45,304 nt of DNA from positions 1-45,304 of the forward strand of contig CAZKYP010000005.1 in NCBI GenBank assembly GCA_964556885.1. Reading direction: 5' to 3'. The notes beneath the pieces were generated by a model. It worked only from the letters and a program-made list of their open reading frames with translations, made no database searches and had not been told where the DNA came from. Of this stretch, positions 26,042 to 35,460 are shown piece after piece; within the stretch, counting starts at the first letter, position 1, and every line of letters begins with the position of its first letter. Position numbers and translations under genes: made by a program. Origin of the DNA: CAZKYP01 sp964556885. GTDB taxonomy: Bacteria; Planctomycetota; Phycisphaerae; Sedimentisphaerales; Anaerobacaceae.

Positions 26042-26083
26042 AAAAAAACTGCCACGGTTTTATTCTCAAACTCACCGTGGCAG
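26042..26083 (-). terminator. Strong intrinsic terminator between rpsG and fusA
   Basis: On the minus strand CTGCCACGG, a 17-nt loop and the perfectly complementary CCGTGGCAG (26049-26083) are followed by seven T's (A-run 26042-26048 on the plus strand). It begins 16 bp after the rpsG stop and 62 bp before the fusA ATG. No good promoter is seen in the remaining 62 bp, so fusA may depend on readthrough or on a promoter inside rpsG. Confidence 0.85.
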
Positions 26084-26098
26084 TAAGATTCACAATAT

Positions 26099-26572
26099 TT
26101 ACCAGGCAAAGTGAGCAAACGCCTTGTTCGCTTCGGCCATCCTGTGGACATTCTCACGCGTTGTCATTGCACCACCATGTTCATGGTACGCATCTATCAA
26201 CTCAGAAGCCAGACGGTCGCACATCGGTTTACCCTTTTTTCCTCTGGCTGCCGCTAATATCCATCTGAAGGCAAGTGATTGCCGGCGTTTTGCACTCACC
26301 TGCATCGGCACCTGATAGCTTGCGCCTCCAACCCTTTTGCTGCGAACTTCAATCATTGGTTTCACATTGTTGATGGCTTTCTCGAACACCTCAAGCGGAC
26401 TGGAATCTGTTACATTCTTACCGATGATATCCATCGCATCGTAGAAGACCTGTTGGGCAGTGCTTTTTTTACCGTCCCACATCAGACAATTAATGAACTT
26501 GGAGACCAGTTTATTACTAAACTTTGGATCCGGCTTAAGCTGTTGATTTGAAGCTGTAAACTTTTTAGCCAT
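26099..26572 (-). CDS. rpsG: 30S ribosomal protein S7
   Basis: 157 residues. GKKSTAQQVFYDAMDIIG, RSKRVGGASYQVPMQVSAKR and the C-terminal VHRMAEANKAFAHFAW identify S7, which organises the 30S head near the E site. AGGA precedes the ATG by 5 nt. It follows rpsL and is followed by a terminator hairpin. Confidence 0.97.
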   Translation of the reverse strand: MAKKFTASNQQLKPDPKFSNKLVSKFINCLMWDGKKSTAQQVFYDAMDIIGKNVTDSSPLEVFEKAINNVKPMIEVRSKRVGGASYQVPMQVSAKRRQSLAFRWILAAARGKKGKPMCDRLASELIDAYHEHGGAMTTRENVHRMAEANKAFAHFAW

Positions 26573-26640
26573 TGTTTTCCTCGATCCGGCCCTGTCAATC
26601 CGTCAAGGCTGGATTTTTAATCTGTTATATCTTTCCTGTT

Positions 26641-27012
26641 TTATTTGGACCTTTTGGCCCCATACTTACTTCTACCCTGTTTGCGATTAGCAACCCCGGC
26701 ACAATCGAGCACTCCACGAACGATATGATAACGCACACCAGGCAGGTCTCGAACACGACCGCCGCGAATTATTACCGTGCTGTGCTCCTGAAGGTTGTGG
26801 TCGACACCAGGTATATAAGCAGTAACTTCTTTACCGTTGGTAAGTCTGACACGTGCGATTTTTCGTAAAGCTGAATTCGGCTTCTTCGGCGTCTGGGTTC
26901 TGACAATCAGGCACACTCCCCGCTTCTGCGGCGAGCCGCTGATGTCTGATACACGCTTATGACCTTTAGATTTAGCACGCGGGTTTCTCACTAATTGATT
27001 TATCGTAGGCAT
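26641..27012 (-). CDS. rpsL: 30S ribosomal protein S12 with Arg88
   Basis: 123 residues. MPTINQLVRNPRAKSKGHKR, TPKKPNSALRKIARVRLTNG and DHNLQEHSTVIIRGGRVRDL are diagnostic. S12 monitors codon-anticodon pairing at the decoding centre. K43 is retained, but position 88, Lys in most bacteria and a known streptomycin-resistance site when changed to Arg, is Arg here (codon CGA at 26749-26751). It heads the str segment behind a promoter-like site 100 bp upstream. Confidence 0.97.
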   Translation of the reverse strand: MPTINQLVRNPRAKSKGHKRVSDISGSPQKRGVCLIVRTQTPKKPNSALRKIARVRLTNGKEVTAYIPGVDHNLQEHSTVIIRGGRVRDLPGVRYHIVRGVLDCAGVANRKQGRSKYGAKRSK

Positions 27013-27111
27013 ATTTTATATTGTTCCCGAATCATTTAAATTAACTACTTTTTATCATATCATTTCCAGCTTAGCCCATCATTTTAGCATCTTTTCTGAT
27101 ATTTCCAAGAC

Positions 27112-27141
27112 ATTTTATTTCTAAAATATCAAAATTTTCAA
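27112..27141 (-). promoter_or_regulatory. Candidate promoter for rpsL-rpsG
   Basis: On the minus strand TTGAAA (27136-27141, 5 of 6) and TAAAAT (27112-27117, 5 of 6) are spaced by 18 bp in the 178-bp gap between rpoC and rpsL. The predicted start near 27105 gives a leader of about 93 nt. No terminator for rpoC is apparent. Confidence 0.5.
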
Positions 27142-27190
27142 TGGAAATCGAAAAAGCACCGCCTCTTTACACTCCCGGAGCACTGGAAAA

Positions 27191-30100
27191 TCAGTTGATT
27201 CCAAGGGCTTCCCTGACGGCGGCTTCGGCTTTTGCCTCTGCTTCTTTGGCTTCCTTGATTTCCGCAGCTTCTTCAAATTCCTTAGGCAGCGGAGCTTCGA
27301 CAAGATGCTTGACCTTTATATTCAGATAAGGCTTGAAGGCTGTACCGGCGGGTATCAGATGGCCGAGAATCACATTTTCCTTCAAACCATGAAGCTCATC
27401 TATTTTACCGGCCAAAGACGCCTCGGTAAGAACCTTTGTTGTCTCCTGGAAGCTCGCAGCGGCAATAAAGCTCTCCGACCATAATGACGCCTTGGTAATA
27501 CCAAGAAGCAGCGTCTTTGCGGTTGCAGGTTTGGGTTTTCTTCCAGTGGCCCCTTTACCTCCAATCATTTCTATTTTTTCGTTAATATTGGTCAGTTCCT
27601 TTTTGCTTACGATTTGACCAACCTGCAAGTCGGTGGAATCGCCTATATCGGTAATTTTCATACTGGAGGTTAATTGTTCGTTCTCTTTCTTAAATATGAA
27701 TTTATCAACCACTTCACCCGGTAAAAACGAGCTGTCGCCTACGGACTCAATTTCCACTTTTCGCATCATTTGCGAGCAGATAATTTCAATGTGTTTATCG
27801 TTAATATTAACATTCTGTGAACGGTAAACGTTTTGAATTTCGATCGTTAAATATCTCTGAAGCGCTTCTTCACCTTTGATTCTCAGAATATCATGCGGCA
27901 CGAGTGGACCATCAGTCAAAGCATCACCAGCCTCGGCAAAGTCACCCGTATGAACGTTCAGGTGTCTGTCGCGGGGAACATGGTGCTCTTTTTCCATTCC
28001 GCTCTCACTTCGGATTGTAATTGTCATTTTTCCCTTGCGTTTGTCGCTTCGAAGCTCAACGCGACCACTGATTTCGGCCATTGCTGCAGGGTCTTTTGGC
28101 TTTCGCGCCTCGAATACCTCTGTAACTCTCGGTAAACCACCGGTGATATCCTGTGTACCGCCTGTGGCCCTCGGCTGATGGGCAAGCAACTGACCGGCCC
28201 GCACTTTCTGGCCTTCGAGAACCTCGATTCTGGCCCCGGCAGGCAGATAATGGACGTCAAGTATCTTGCCGTCCGGATCTTCAATAATAATCTGGGGATG
28301 CTTATCACCTTTGTGTTCAATCACTACAGGTTTACCGGCCTGGCCCTTACGTTCTTCTTCGATTCCAATTGTTTCGCCTTCAATTATGTCGACAAAACGT
28401 ATCAAGCCGCCTACTTCCGCCAAGATCGGCGTACGGTGCGGGTCCCACGTAAACAAGGAGAGACCGACTTTAACTTTCTGACCATCCCCAACCAGCACAA
28501 TAGCTCCATAAGGAACCTTGAACCTATCAAGCTCTCTTTCTTTGGCATCAAGGATGGCGATTTCTCCGTTACGTTTGAGTGCGATAACCGCTTTACCCTC
28601 TTCCTGTAATATTTCAACCGCGTTAATATCGCGATACTGGACGTTGCCGGCATGTGTGGCTTTCTGCTCTCGCTCAAGGATCGCTCTGGAAGCGACGCCT
28701 CCGGTATGGAAGGTTCTTAATGTCAATTGCGTACCCGGCTCGCCTATCGACTGAGCGGCAATGATTCCGACGGCACAGCCCTCCTCAACCAGCTTGCCTG
28801 TACTCATATCCCAGCCATAACATTTTGCACAGACACCGAACGGGCTGTCGCAGGTCAGCGGGCTTCTGACCCTGATGGCATCAAGGCCCAAAGCTTCGAT
28901 CTTTGCGGCTGCTTCCGGTGTAATAACTTCGTTTTCACGAACAATCATTTCGTCAGTGATCGGGTTACGAATATTATCTCTGGCTGTCCTGCCGATAACA
29001 AGCTGAGATAGCGGGATATCAACCTGTTCACCTCTGCTGACAATGCCCTTGGTAATTCCCTGTAAGGTCTGGCAGTCACGCTCGATTACAATGACATTCT
29101 GGGAGACATCGATCAGCTTGCGTGTAAGGTAACCGGAATTCGCCGTCTTTAACGCCGTATCCGCCAATCCCTTGCGCGCGCCGTGTGTAGAGCTGAAATA
29201 CTCAAGCACGCTCAGGCCTTCGCGGAAATTGGCCTTAATGGGTGTCTCAATAATCTCTCCACTCGGCTTGGCCATCAGCGCCCTCATTCCGGCGAGCTGC
29301 TGAATCTGGTCAACGCTGCCTCTTGCACCGGAATCGCTCATAAGGTATATCGGGTTCAGGTACGGCGTCCCGTCGGCTTTAGTGTCGCTTTTAAGACCTC
29401 GCATCATCTCGTTTGTCACCGCCACCCTGGCATTCGTCCAGGCATCGATAACCTGATTATATCTTTCACCCTCGGTCAAAACTCCGTCGTTATAGTTCTT
29501 AAGAATCTTGTTGACCCTTTTCTCTGTTTCTTCGATAATTTCCGCTTTTCTCAGCGGAATTTTAAGGTCCGTCACTCCAAAGCTTAAACCAGCCAGCGTT
29601 GCATGCCTAAAACCTAAATTCTTTATCTGATCGAGCAGGTCAACCGTTTCGGCGGAACCGGCAAATTCAAAACAATCGCTAATGACTCTGCTAAGCACTT
29701 TCTGTGACATTACGAAATTGTAATACGGCATACCCGCAGGTAGAATGTCATTGAATATACACCGACCGGCTGTTGTTTCGATAATCTGTTTACTCGGGTT
29801 TCCAGAATCACTAACGACCTTGATATCACCAACTCGGACTTTTATTCTTGTATGTAAACCGATCTTGCCCATATCATAGGCCATCATGGCTTCAAATGTG
29901 TCCTTGAACACCTTTATCTGCGCGGCTCCTGCGGCGTCTGAAGGTTCTATGAACGTCAAATAGTAATTTCCCATCACCATATCCTGAGACGGACCAACCA
30001 TTGGCGAGCCGTTGGCCGGAGAAAAGATATTGGAAGTGGTCATCATCAGGACATGCGTCTCAGCCTGTGCCTCAACACTTAACGGCAAATGCACGGCCAT

Positions 30101-31480
30101 CTGGTCGCCGTCGAAGTCCGCATTAAATCCTTTACAGGCCAGAGGATGGAGCATTATAGCGTTACCCTCGACAAGCACAGGCTCGAAAGCCTGAATACCC
30201 ATTCTATGCAGTGTCGGGGCACGGTTTAACAGGACGGGATGCTGATGAATGACCTCTTCGAGGATGTCCCAGACCTGGTCGTCACGACGTTCAATCATTC
30301 GTTTTGCACTTTTAATCGTATCCGCAAGCCCGTGTTGTTTTAGCTTGCGAATGATAAACGGCTGATACAGTTCCAGAGCAATTTTCTTTGGCAGGCCGCA
30401 CTGATAAAGTTTCAATTCAGGTCCGACCACAATAACCGAACGCGCCGAATAATCCACGCGCTTTCCGAGAAGGTTCTCCCGGAAACGGCCCTGCTTGCCT
30501 TTTATCATATCGGTCAAAGATTTCAAAGGCCGATTGTTACTTCCGAGAACCGATCTTCGACATCGCCCATTGTCCATAAGCGAATCGACCGCCTGCTGCA
30601 GCATTCGCTTCTCATTACGTATAATCACCTCAGGAGCATTCAGGTCCATGAGTTTTTTCAAACGGTTGTTTCTGTTAATGATTCTCCTGTAGAGATCGTT
30701 CAAATCGCTCGTTGCAAAATTATCTCTTTCGAGCAGGACCAACGGCCTCAGGTCCGGCGGTATAACCGGTACAACCTCCATCACCATCCACTGCGGCTTG
30801 TTGCTGCTGTTCTGGATCTGGTTAATGACCTTAAGACGCTTGGTGAGCTCTTTTATTTTCTGCTTGCTGTTGGTCTTCGATATCGCCTGCCTGAGCTGGC
30901 CGCCGACACCTTCCATGTCGAGATTTTCAAGAAGCGATTTGATTGCTTCCGCTCCCATCGAAGCCTTAAATGATTTTCCGTACTTGTTTGTCGCTTCGCG
31001 GCATTCCTCCTCGCTTAGTAATTGTCCGGCCTTCAGCGGGCTTTGTCCAGGATCGGTCACAACATATTCCTGGAAATATATGATTTTCTCGAGGTCGGCG
31101 GACTTCATCGCCAGGAGGTTGCCCAGTCGATTCGGTATGGACTTGAAGAACCAGATATGGACAACCGGCGCCGCCAGATTGATATGTCCCATTCGCTTTC
31201 TTCGCACCCGGCTGTGCGTAACCTTGACGCCGCATCTGTCACAGATAATGCCTTTGAATTTCGTGCCCTTGTATTTTCCGCAGGCACATTCCCAGTCGCG
31301 TTCGGGTCCAAAGATTCTCTCGCAGAACAGACCGTCTCTCTCAGGTCGATAAGTCCGGTAGTTGATAGTTTCCGGCTTGCGAACCTCACCAAAAGACCAA
31401 CTGCGAATATCATTAGGGCTGGCCAGCGAAATCTTGACCGAACCATAATCGTTAATGCGGTCGTATATACTTCCTAACAT
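27191..31480 (-). CDS. rpoC: DNA-directed RNA polymerase subunit beta'
   Basis: 1429 residues. The N-terminal zinc site is C65, C67, C80, C83. The catalytic NADFDGDQMAVH loop carries the three Asp residues that bind the active-site Mg. The trigger-loop region shows SIGEPGTQLTLRTFHTGG. A second zinc site is visible around RSPLTCDSPFGVCAKCYGW. The C-terminus ends in an Ala/Glu-rich helix (EFEEAAEIKEAKEAEAKAEA). It begins 44 bp after rpoB with a strong AAGGAG. No lineage-specific large insertion or intein is seen. Confidence 0.98.
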   Translation of the reverse strand: MLGSIYDRINDYGSVKISLASPNDIRSWSFGEVRKPETINYRTYRPERDGLFCERIFGPERDWECACGKYKGTKFKGIICDRCGVKVTHSRVRRKRMGHINLAAPVVHIWFFKSIPNRLGNLLAMKSADLEKIIYFQEYVVTDPGQSPLKAGQLLSEEECREATNKYGKSFKASMGAEAIKSLLENLDMEGVGGQLRQAISKTNSKQKIKELTKRLKVINQIQNSSNKPQWMVMEVVPVIPPDLRPLVLLERDNFATSDLNDLYRRIINRNNRLKKLMDLNAPEVIIRNEKRMLQQAVDSLMDNGRCRRSVLGSNNRPLKSLTDMIKGKQGRFRENLLGKRVDYSARSVIVVGPELKLYQCGLPKKIALELYQPFIIRKLKQHGLADTIKSAKRMIERRDDQVWDILEEVIHQHPVLLNRAPTLHRMGIQAFEPVLVEGNAIMLHPLACKGFNADFDGDQMAVHLPLSVEAQAETHVLMMTTSNIFSPANGSPMVGPSQDMVMGNYYLTFIEPSDAAGAAQIKVFKDTFEAMMAYDMGKIGLHTRIKVRVGDIKVVSDSGNPSKQIIETTAGRCIFNDILPAGMPYYNFVMSQKVLSRVISDCFEFAGSAETVDLLDQIKNLGFRHATLAGLSFGVTDLKIPLRKAEIIEETEKRVNKILKNYNDGVLTEGERYNQVIDAWTNARVAVTNEMMRGLKSDTKADGTPYLNPIYLMSDSGARGSVDQIQQLAGMRALMAKPSGEIIETPIKANFREGLSVLEYFSSTHGARKGLADTALKTANSGYLTRKLIDVSQNVIVIERDCQTLQGITKGIVSRGEQVDIPLSQLVIGRTARDNIRNPITDEMIVRENEVITPEAAAKIEALGLDAIRVRSPLTCDSPFGVCAKCYGWDMSTGKLVEEGCAVGIIAAQSIGEPGTQLTLRTFHTGGVASRAILEREQKATHAGNVQYRDINAVEILQEEGKAVIALKRNGEIAILDAKERELDRFKVPYGAIVLVGDGQKVKVGLSLFTWDPHRTPILAEVGGLIRFVDIIEGETIGIEEERKGQAGKPVVIEHKGDKHPQIIIEDPDGKILDVHYLPAGARIEVLEGQKVRAGQLLAHQPRATGGTQDITGGLPRVTEVFEARKPKDPAAMAEISGRVELRSDKRKGKMTITIRSESGMEKEHHVPRDRHLNVHTGDFAEAGDALTDGPLVPHDILRIKGEEALQRYLTIEIQNVYRSQNVNINDKHIEIICSQMMRKVEIESVGDSSFLPGEVVDKFIFKKENEQLTSSMKITDIGDSTDLQVGQIVSKKELTNINEKIEMIGGKGATGRKPKPATAKTLLLGITKASLWSESFIAAASFQETTKVLTEASLAGKIDELHGLKENVILGHLIPAGTAFKPYLNIKVKHLVEAPLPKEFEEAAEIKEAKEAEAKAEAAVREALGIN

Positions 31481-31524
31481 TTAAGGCTCCTTACCATTGA
31501 CAATTGGTAATTCACTAATGATTT

Positions 31525-34500
31525 TCAGAGAACGTCGCTACCAAGTCGTTTCTTTTCGAGCTGGATATTCAATCCCAACCCTCTCAATTCATTACACAAC
31601 ACGTCAAAGGACAAAGGTGTCCCCGCTTCAAGGGTATTCTGCCCTTTGACCATCGATTCGTATATTTTGGTCCGCCCTTCGACGTCATCGCTCTTTACAG
31701 TCAGCATTTCCTGCAATGTATAAGCGGCCCCATATCCCTCGAGGGCCCAAACTTCCATTTCCCCGAATCTTTGTCCGCCGGTCCTGGCCTTTCCGCCCAA
31801 AGGCTGCTGTGTGATCAGGCTGTACGGCCCTGTAGCCCTGGCATGAATCTTGTCGTCGACAAGATGATGCAACTTCATCATATAGATAAATCCGATGGTT
31901 GCGAACTGATCGAACGGCTCTCCGGTCCTGCCGTCATACAATTGAGTTTTCAATAAATCCGGAACATTAATAAAGAACTCACCGGGCGGGGGTGTTTGTT
32001 TTTTCTGTTGATACTCGATCTTCCGTTTACTCATAAGCTCATTTGCTTCGGCGGTTAGTTTCTGTATATCACTTTCCGTAGCACCGTCGAAAACGGGTGT
32101 AATAGCCTGAAAGCCAAGTACTTTCCCAACCCACCCAAGATGTGTCTCGAGGATCTGACCGACATTCATACGGCTCGGTACGCCGAGAGGATTCAGCAAT
32201 ATATCCAGACTGGTTCCGTCTTCGAGAAACGGCATATCCTCTTCCGGCATTATTTTCGCAATCACGCCTTTGTTACCGTGACGGCCGGCCATTTTGTCTC
32301 CGATTGACAGCGTCCTTTTTATGGCAACGTAGATTTTTACCATCTGCAAAACGCCGCTGGGAAGCTCATCACCGTGCTTGAGACTTTCGACTCTCTGTTT
32401 TTTCTCCTGCTGAATATCGATAATTTTGGACCAGAATTTGTCAATAATTTTCTGTATGTCATCACGAAGCGAAGCAGGCTTAATCCATTTGATACTAAAG
32501 TTCTCTATCTGTTCATATATGACTTCATTGTCCGAACTCGCACCGACTTTCTGCCGCGTTGAAGAATCGATAATGTTGACCTCGAATTTGGCATGTATGG
32601 CTTCAATCATTTGCCTGAATATCATACATTCCTTGATTTTCATCTGCTCTTCATATTCTTTTATTTCAGATGCCAAAGCCTTTTTCTGCTCATCAGTGCC
32701 TGCACCCCGCCTGATGAATCTCTCTGTTTTTATTACCATTCCCTCGTATCCGCTGGGCAGTTCGAGAGAGTCATTTTTTACATCCTCACCGGCCCTGCCG
32801 AAGATAGCATGAAGCAGCTTCTCTTCCGGTGTCAGCTCGGTTTTGCTCTTGGGCACAACCTTGCCAACAAGTATGTCACCGGGGCATACCCGCGTTCCCT
32901 CGCGTACAACTCCGAATTCATCGAGGTTCCTAAGCGCCCTTTCACTTACATTCGGAATATCACAGGTAAACTCTTCCTTGCCGAGTCGTGTCTCTCGGAC
33001 CTCGGCCGTAAACTCATCAATATGGATGCTCGTAAAGCTATCGTCTTTACACAGTCTTTCACTGACGATTATGGCATCCTCGAAGTTAAAACCATCGAAA
33101 GAAACAAATCCCACAAGAATATTTTTACCCAGAGCAAGAACACCTTTCGATGTCCCGCCGCCGTCCGCTATAACCTGGCCGGTTTTAACCTTGTCACCAA
33201 GTTTTACTATGGGTTTCTGGTTAAGGCACGTTCTTTCATTCAGGCCGACAAATTTTTCAAGATTATACTCATCGGTGTGGTTAATAATTATCTTGGTGGC
33301 GTCTACCGCCGTAACGGTGCCGCTGTTTTCGGCACGAACGACCATACTTGAGTTCTGTCCAACAATGCTTTCCATGCCGGTACCGACCAACGGCTGCTCG
33401 GTCTTGAGCAACGGGACCGCCTGTCGCTGCATGTTGGAACCCATTAGCGCCCGGTTGGCGTCATCATGCTCCAGAAATGGAATCAATGAAGCCGAAATAC
33501 CAACAATCTGCTTGGGTGAAATATCGACATAATCGACCTCATCACTGGTAACATGGGCCAGTTCGCCGCTTTTTCTTGCAAGGACAAATCCCTTGGGTAT
33601 TCTACCGCTGCTGATATCCACTGCGCTTGGAGGAGCAAAAATCGCCTTCATCTCCTCATCAGCACGTAAATATGCCACTTCTTCGAGAACCTTGCCGTTT
33701 TTAACTTTTCGGTATGGCGTAAGTAAAAATCCATATTCGTCGATTGTTGAGAATATCGCCAGCGATGCAATAAGGCCGATATTCGTACCTTCGGGCGTTT
33801 CAATGGGGCAGATTCTTCCATAGTGGCTGATATGAACGTCACGAACCTCAAAACCGGCCCGCCGCCTGTTCAGACCACCCGGTCCGAGTGCGGACAAACG
33901 TCTTTCGTGAGTCAACTGGCTCAGAGAGTTTGTCTGGTCGACAACCTGGCTCAATTCTCCACGACCAAAGAAGAAATTAATGCTGCTGGCAACACTCTTG
34001 GAATTTATCAAATCTGCGATACGGACGGTATCTTCGGCCTCCCTTTTCATGCTCATCCGTTCCTGGACGGTTCTTCGCAGCTTGAGAAGCCCTTTTCTGA
34101 TTTCATCTGCGGCCAGCTCGTCGATTGTCCGAAGTCTTCTGTTGCCCAGATGGTCGATATCGTCCACTTCTCCTTCATTGTTGCGCAGGGCCACGATATA
34201 CTTCATCGTGTTAAGAAAATCTTCGGGTCGAAGCGTCATCTCATTTTCGTCGATTGCCTGGTTGAACTTACGATTTAATCTAAACCTGCCGACGTTTCCG
34301 AGACGGTAACGGTTGGAATCGAAAAACTTCTCTGAGAAAAATGCCTTTGCTTTTTCTTCATTAGGCGGATTGCCTGGTCTTAATCTCATATAGAACTTCA
34401 GCAAAGCCTGTTCATGACTCTGACAATCATCTTCCGCGAGAGTGTTTAAGATGATTGTATCCCTGATTTCGTCAATCACTTCAATTTCGGTAGACGAGCC

Positions 34501-35349
34501 CGCCGACTTTTTTGCTTTTTGCCCCTTGGCTTTAGTTTTTGTTTCCGTATATGCGGCCTGGATCAAAGAAACCTTATCACTGATTTGTGCGCCTGCTTTG
34601 ACGATTATTTCACCGGTATCGGTGTCGATAATCGGCTGTACCGCCCACATAGACGGTGTCAGTTTGGATACGGGAACCATTTTCGTGGCATAGAACAACC
34701 TCATGATTTGCTCCGTAATCCCGTAATCCGGGCTCATCGCACGCAGAAAAATAGTCGCCGGTATCTTGCTCGACTGGTCTATTCTGACCACAAGAATGTC
34801 CTTGTTCGTCACAGCGATCTCAATCCAGCTGCCGCGTTCCGGTATGACTCTGCCGCCATGCAGAACCCTGTCGCCTTCCTTGCTCTCAATGAGAAAATCA
34901 ACGCCCGGGCTCCTGTGGAGCTGACTGACGATGACACGTACGGCGCCATTGATGATAAATTCTCCGCCGCCGATCATAACCGGTATTTCGCCGAGATACA
35001 TTGCCTGCTCGGCCAAATCCTCACCTTCCTTGGTGCGCAACCGGCACCAGATTTTCAACGGATAGCCATAAGTCAATCGCAACTGTTTACATTGAACAGG
35101 GGTGTAATGAGGTCTTTCCAGTTCATAGTAAAGGTATTCCAGGAGCATTTTCTTGTCATAACTTTCAATAGGAAATGTTTCCTGAAACAGAGACTCAAGA
35201 CCAATATGTTTCCTTTTTGTCGGCGCTACGTCTCTTTGCAGAAAGTTATCGTAACTTTTCCTCTGTATAGCAACCAAGTCCGGAATCTCAACAGCATCTC
35301 CGACTTTGCCGAAAACACGAACGGTTTGTCCAGGCACAGTATCAAACAT
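31525..35349 (-). CDS. rpoB: DNA-directed RNA polymerase subunit beta
   Basis: 1274 residues. GRICPIETPEGTNIGLIASL, the rifampicin region GELSQVVDQTNSLSQLTHER, KMAGRHGNKGVIAKIMPEED and GGQRFGEMEVWALEGYGAAY are conserved beta segments. In the rifampicin pocket D516, H526, R529 and S531 (E. coli numbering) are retained, while F514V, M515V, N518T and P520S differ. A Lys-rich insert (KTKAKGQKAKKSAGSSTE) sits in the first third. GGGAGATAAGTA precedes the ATG. Two hairpins upstream separate it from rplL. Confidence 0.98.
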   Translation of the reverse strand: MFDTVPGQTVRVFGKVGDAVEIPDLVAIQRKSYDNFLQRDVAPTKRKHIGLESLFQETFPIESYDKKMLLEYLYYELERPHYTPVQCKQLRLTYGYPLKIWCRLRTKEGEDLAEQAMYLGEIPVMIGGGEFIINGAVRVIVSQLHRSPGVDFLIESKEGDRVLHGGRVIPERGSWIEIAVTNKDILVVRIDQSSKIPATIFLRAMSPDYGITEQIMRLFYATKMVPVSKLTPSMWAVQPIIDTDTGEIIVKAGAQISDKVSLIQAAYTETKTKAKGQKAKKSAGSSTEIEVIDEIRDTIILNTLAEDDCQSHEQALLKFYMRLRPGNPPNEEKAKAFFSEKFFDSNRYRLGNVGRFRLNRKFNQAIDENEMTLRPEDFLNTMKYIVALRNNEGEVDDIDHLGNRRLRTIDELAADEIRKGLLKLRRTVQERMSMKREAEDTVRIADLINSKSVASSINFFFGRGELSQVVDQTNSLSQLTHERRLSALGPGGLNRRRAGFEVRDVHISHYGRICPIETPEGTNIGLIASLAIFSTIDEYGFLLTPYRKVKNGKVLEEVAYLRADEEMKAIFAPPSAVDISSGRIPKGFVLARKSGELAHVTSDEVDYVDISPKQIVGISASLIPFLEHDDANRALMGSNMQRQAVPLLKTEQPLVGTGMESIVGQNSSMVVRAENSGTVTAVDATKIIINHTDEYNLEKFVGLNERTCLNQKPIVKLGDKVKTGQVIADGGGTSKGVLALGKNILVGFVSFDGFNFEDAIIVSERLCKDDSFTSIHIDEFTAEVRETRLGKEEFTCDIPNVSERALRNLDEFGVVREGTRVCPGDILVGKVVPKSKTELTPEEKLLHAIFGRAGEDVKNDSLELPSGYEGMVIKTERFIRRGAGTDEQKKALASEIKEYEEQMKIKECMIFRQMIEAIHAKFEVNIIDSSTRQKVGASSDNEVIYEQIENFSIKWIKPASLRDDIQKIIDKFWSKIIDIQQEKKQRVESLKHGDELPSGVLQMVKIYVAIKRTLSIGDKMAGRHGNKGVIAKIMPEEDMPFLEDGTSLDILLNPLGVPSRMNVGQILETHLGWVGKVLGFQAITPVFDGATESDIQKLTAEANELMSKRKIEYQQKKQTPPPGEFFINVPDLLKTQLYDGRTGEPFDQFATIGFIYMMKLHHLVDDKIHARATGPYSLITQQPLGGKARTGGQRFGEMEVWALEGYGAAYTLQEMLTVKSDDVEGRTKIYESMVKGQNTLEAGTPLSFDVLCNELRGLGLNIQLEKKRLGSDVL

Positions 35350-35384
35350 TACTTATCTCCCGCGTTAAACGCCCCAAAATTGTC

Positions 35385-35404
35385 CGCAGGGGAAAACCCC
35401 TGCG
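35385..35404 (-). terminator. Attenuator-like hairpin before rpoB
   Basis: CGCAGGGG, a four-base loop and CCCCTGCG give a perfect 8-bp GC-rich stem. On the minus strand it is followed by GACAATTTTGG, so the U-tract is weak. It lies 36 bp upstream of the rpoB start, where E. coli has a partial attenuator that lowers rpoBC expression relative to rplJL. Partial termination is inferred. Confidence 0.55.
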
Positions 35405-35420
35405 TAATTTAATTAACTTT

Positions 35421-35449
35421 GGCCCTTCTCGGGATGAATTATAAGGGCC
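35421..35449 (-). terminator. Second hairpin after rplL
   Basis: GGCCCTT (35421-35427) and AAGGGCC (35443-35449) form a 7-bp stem with a 15-nt loop, 11 bp after the rplL stop. It lacks a U-tract and may act in mRNA processing or 3'-end stability together with the hairpin at 35385-35404. Confidence 0.45.
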
Positions 35450-35460
35450 TGTTTCTATTT

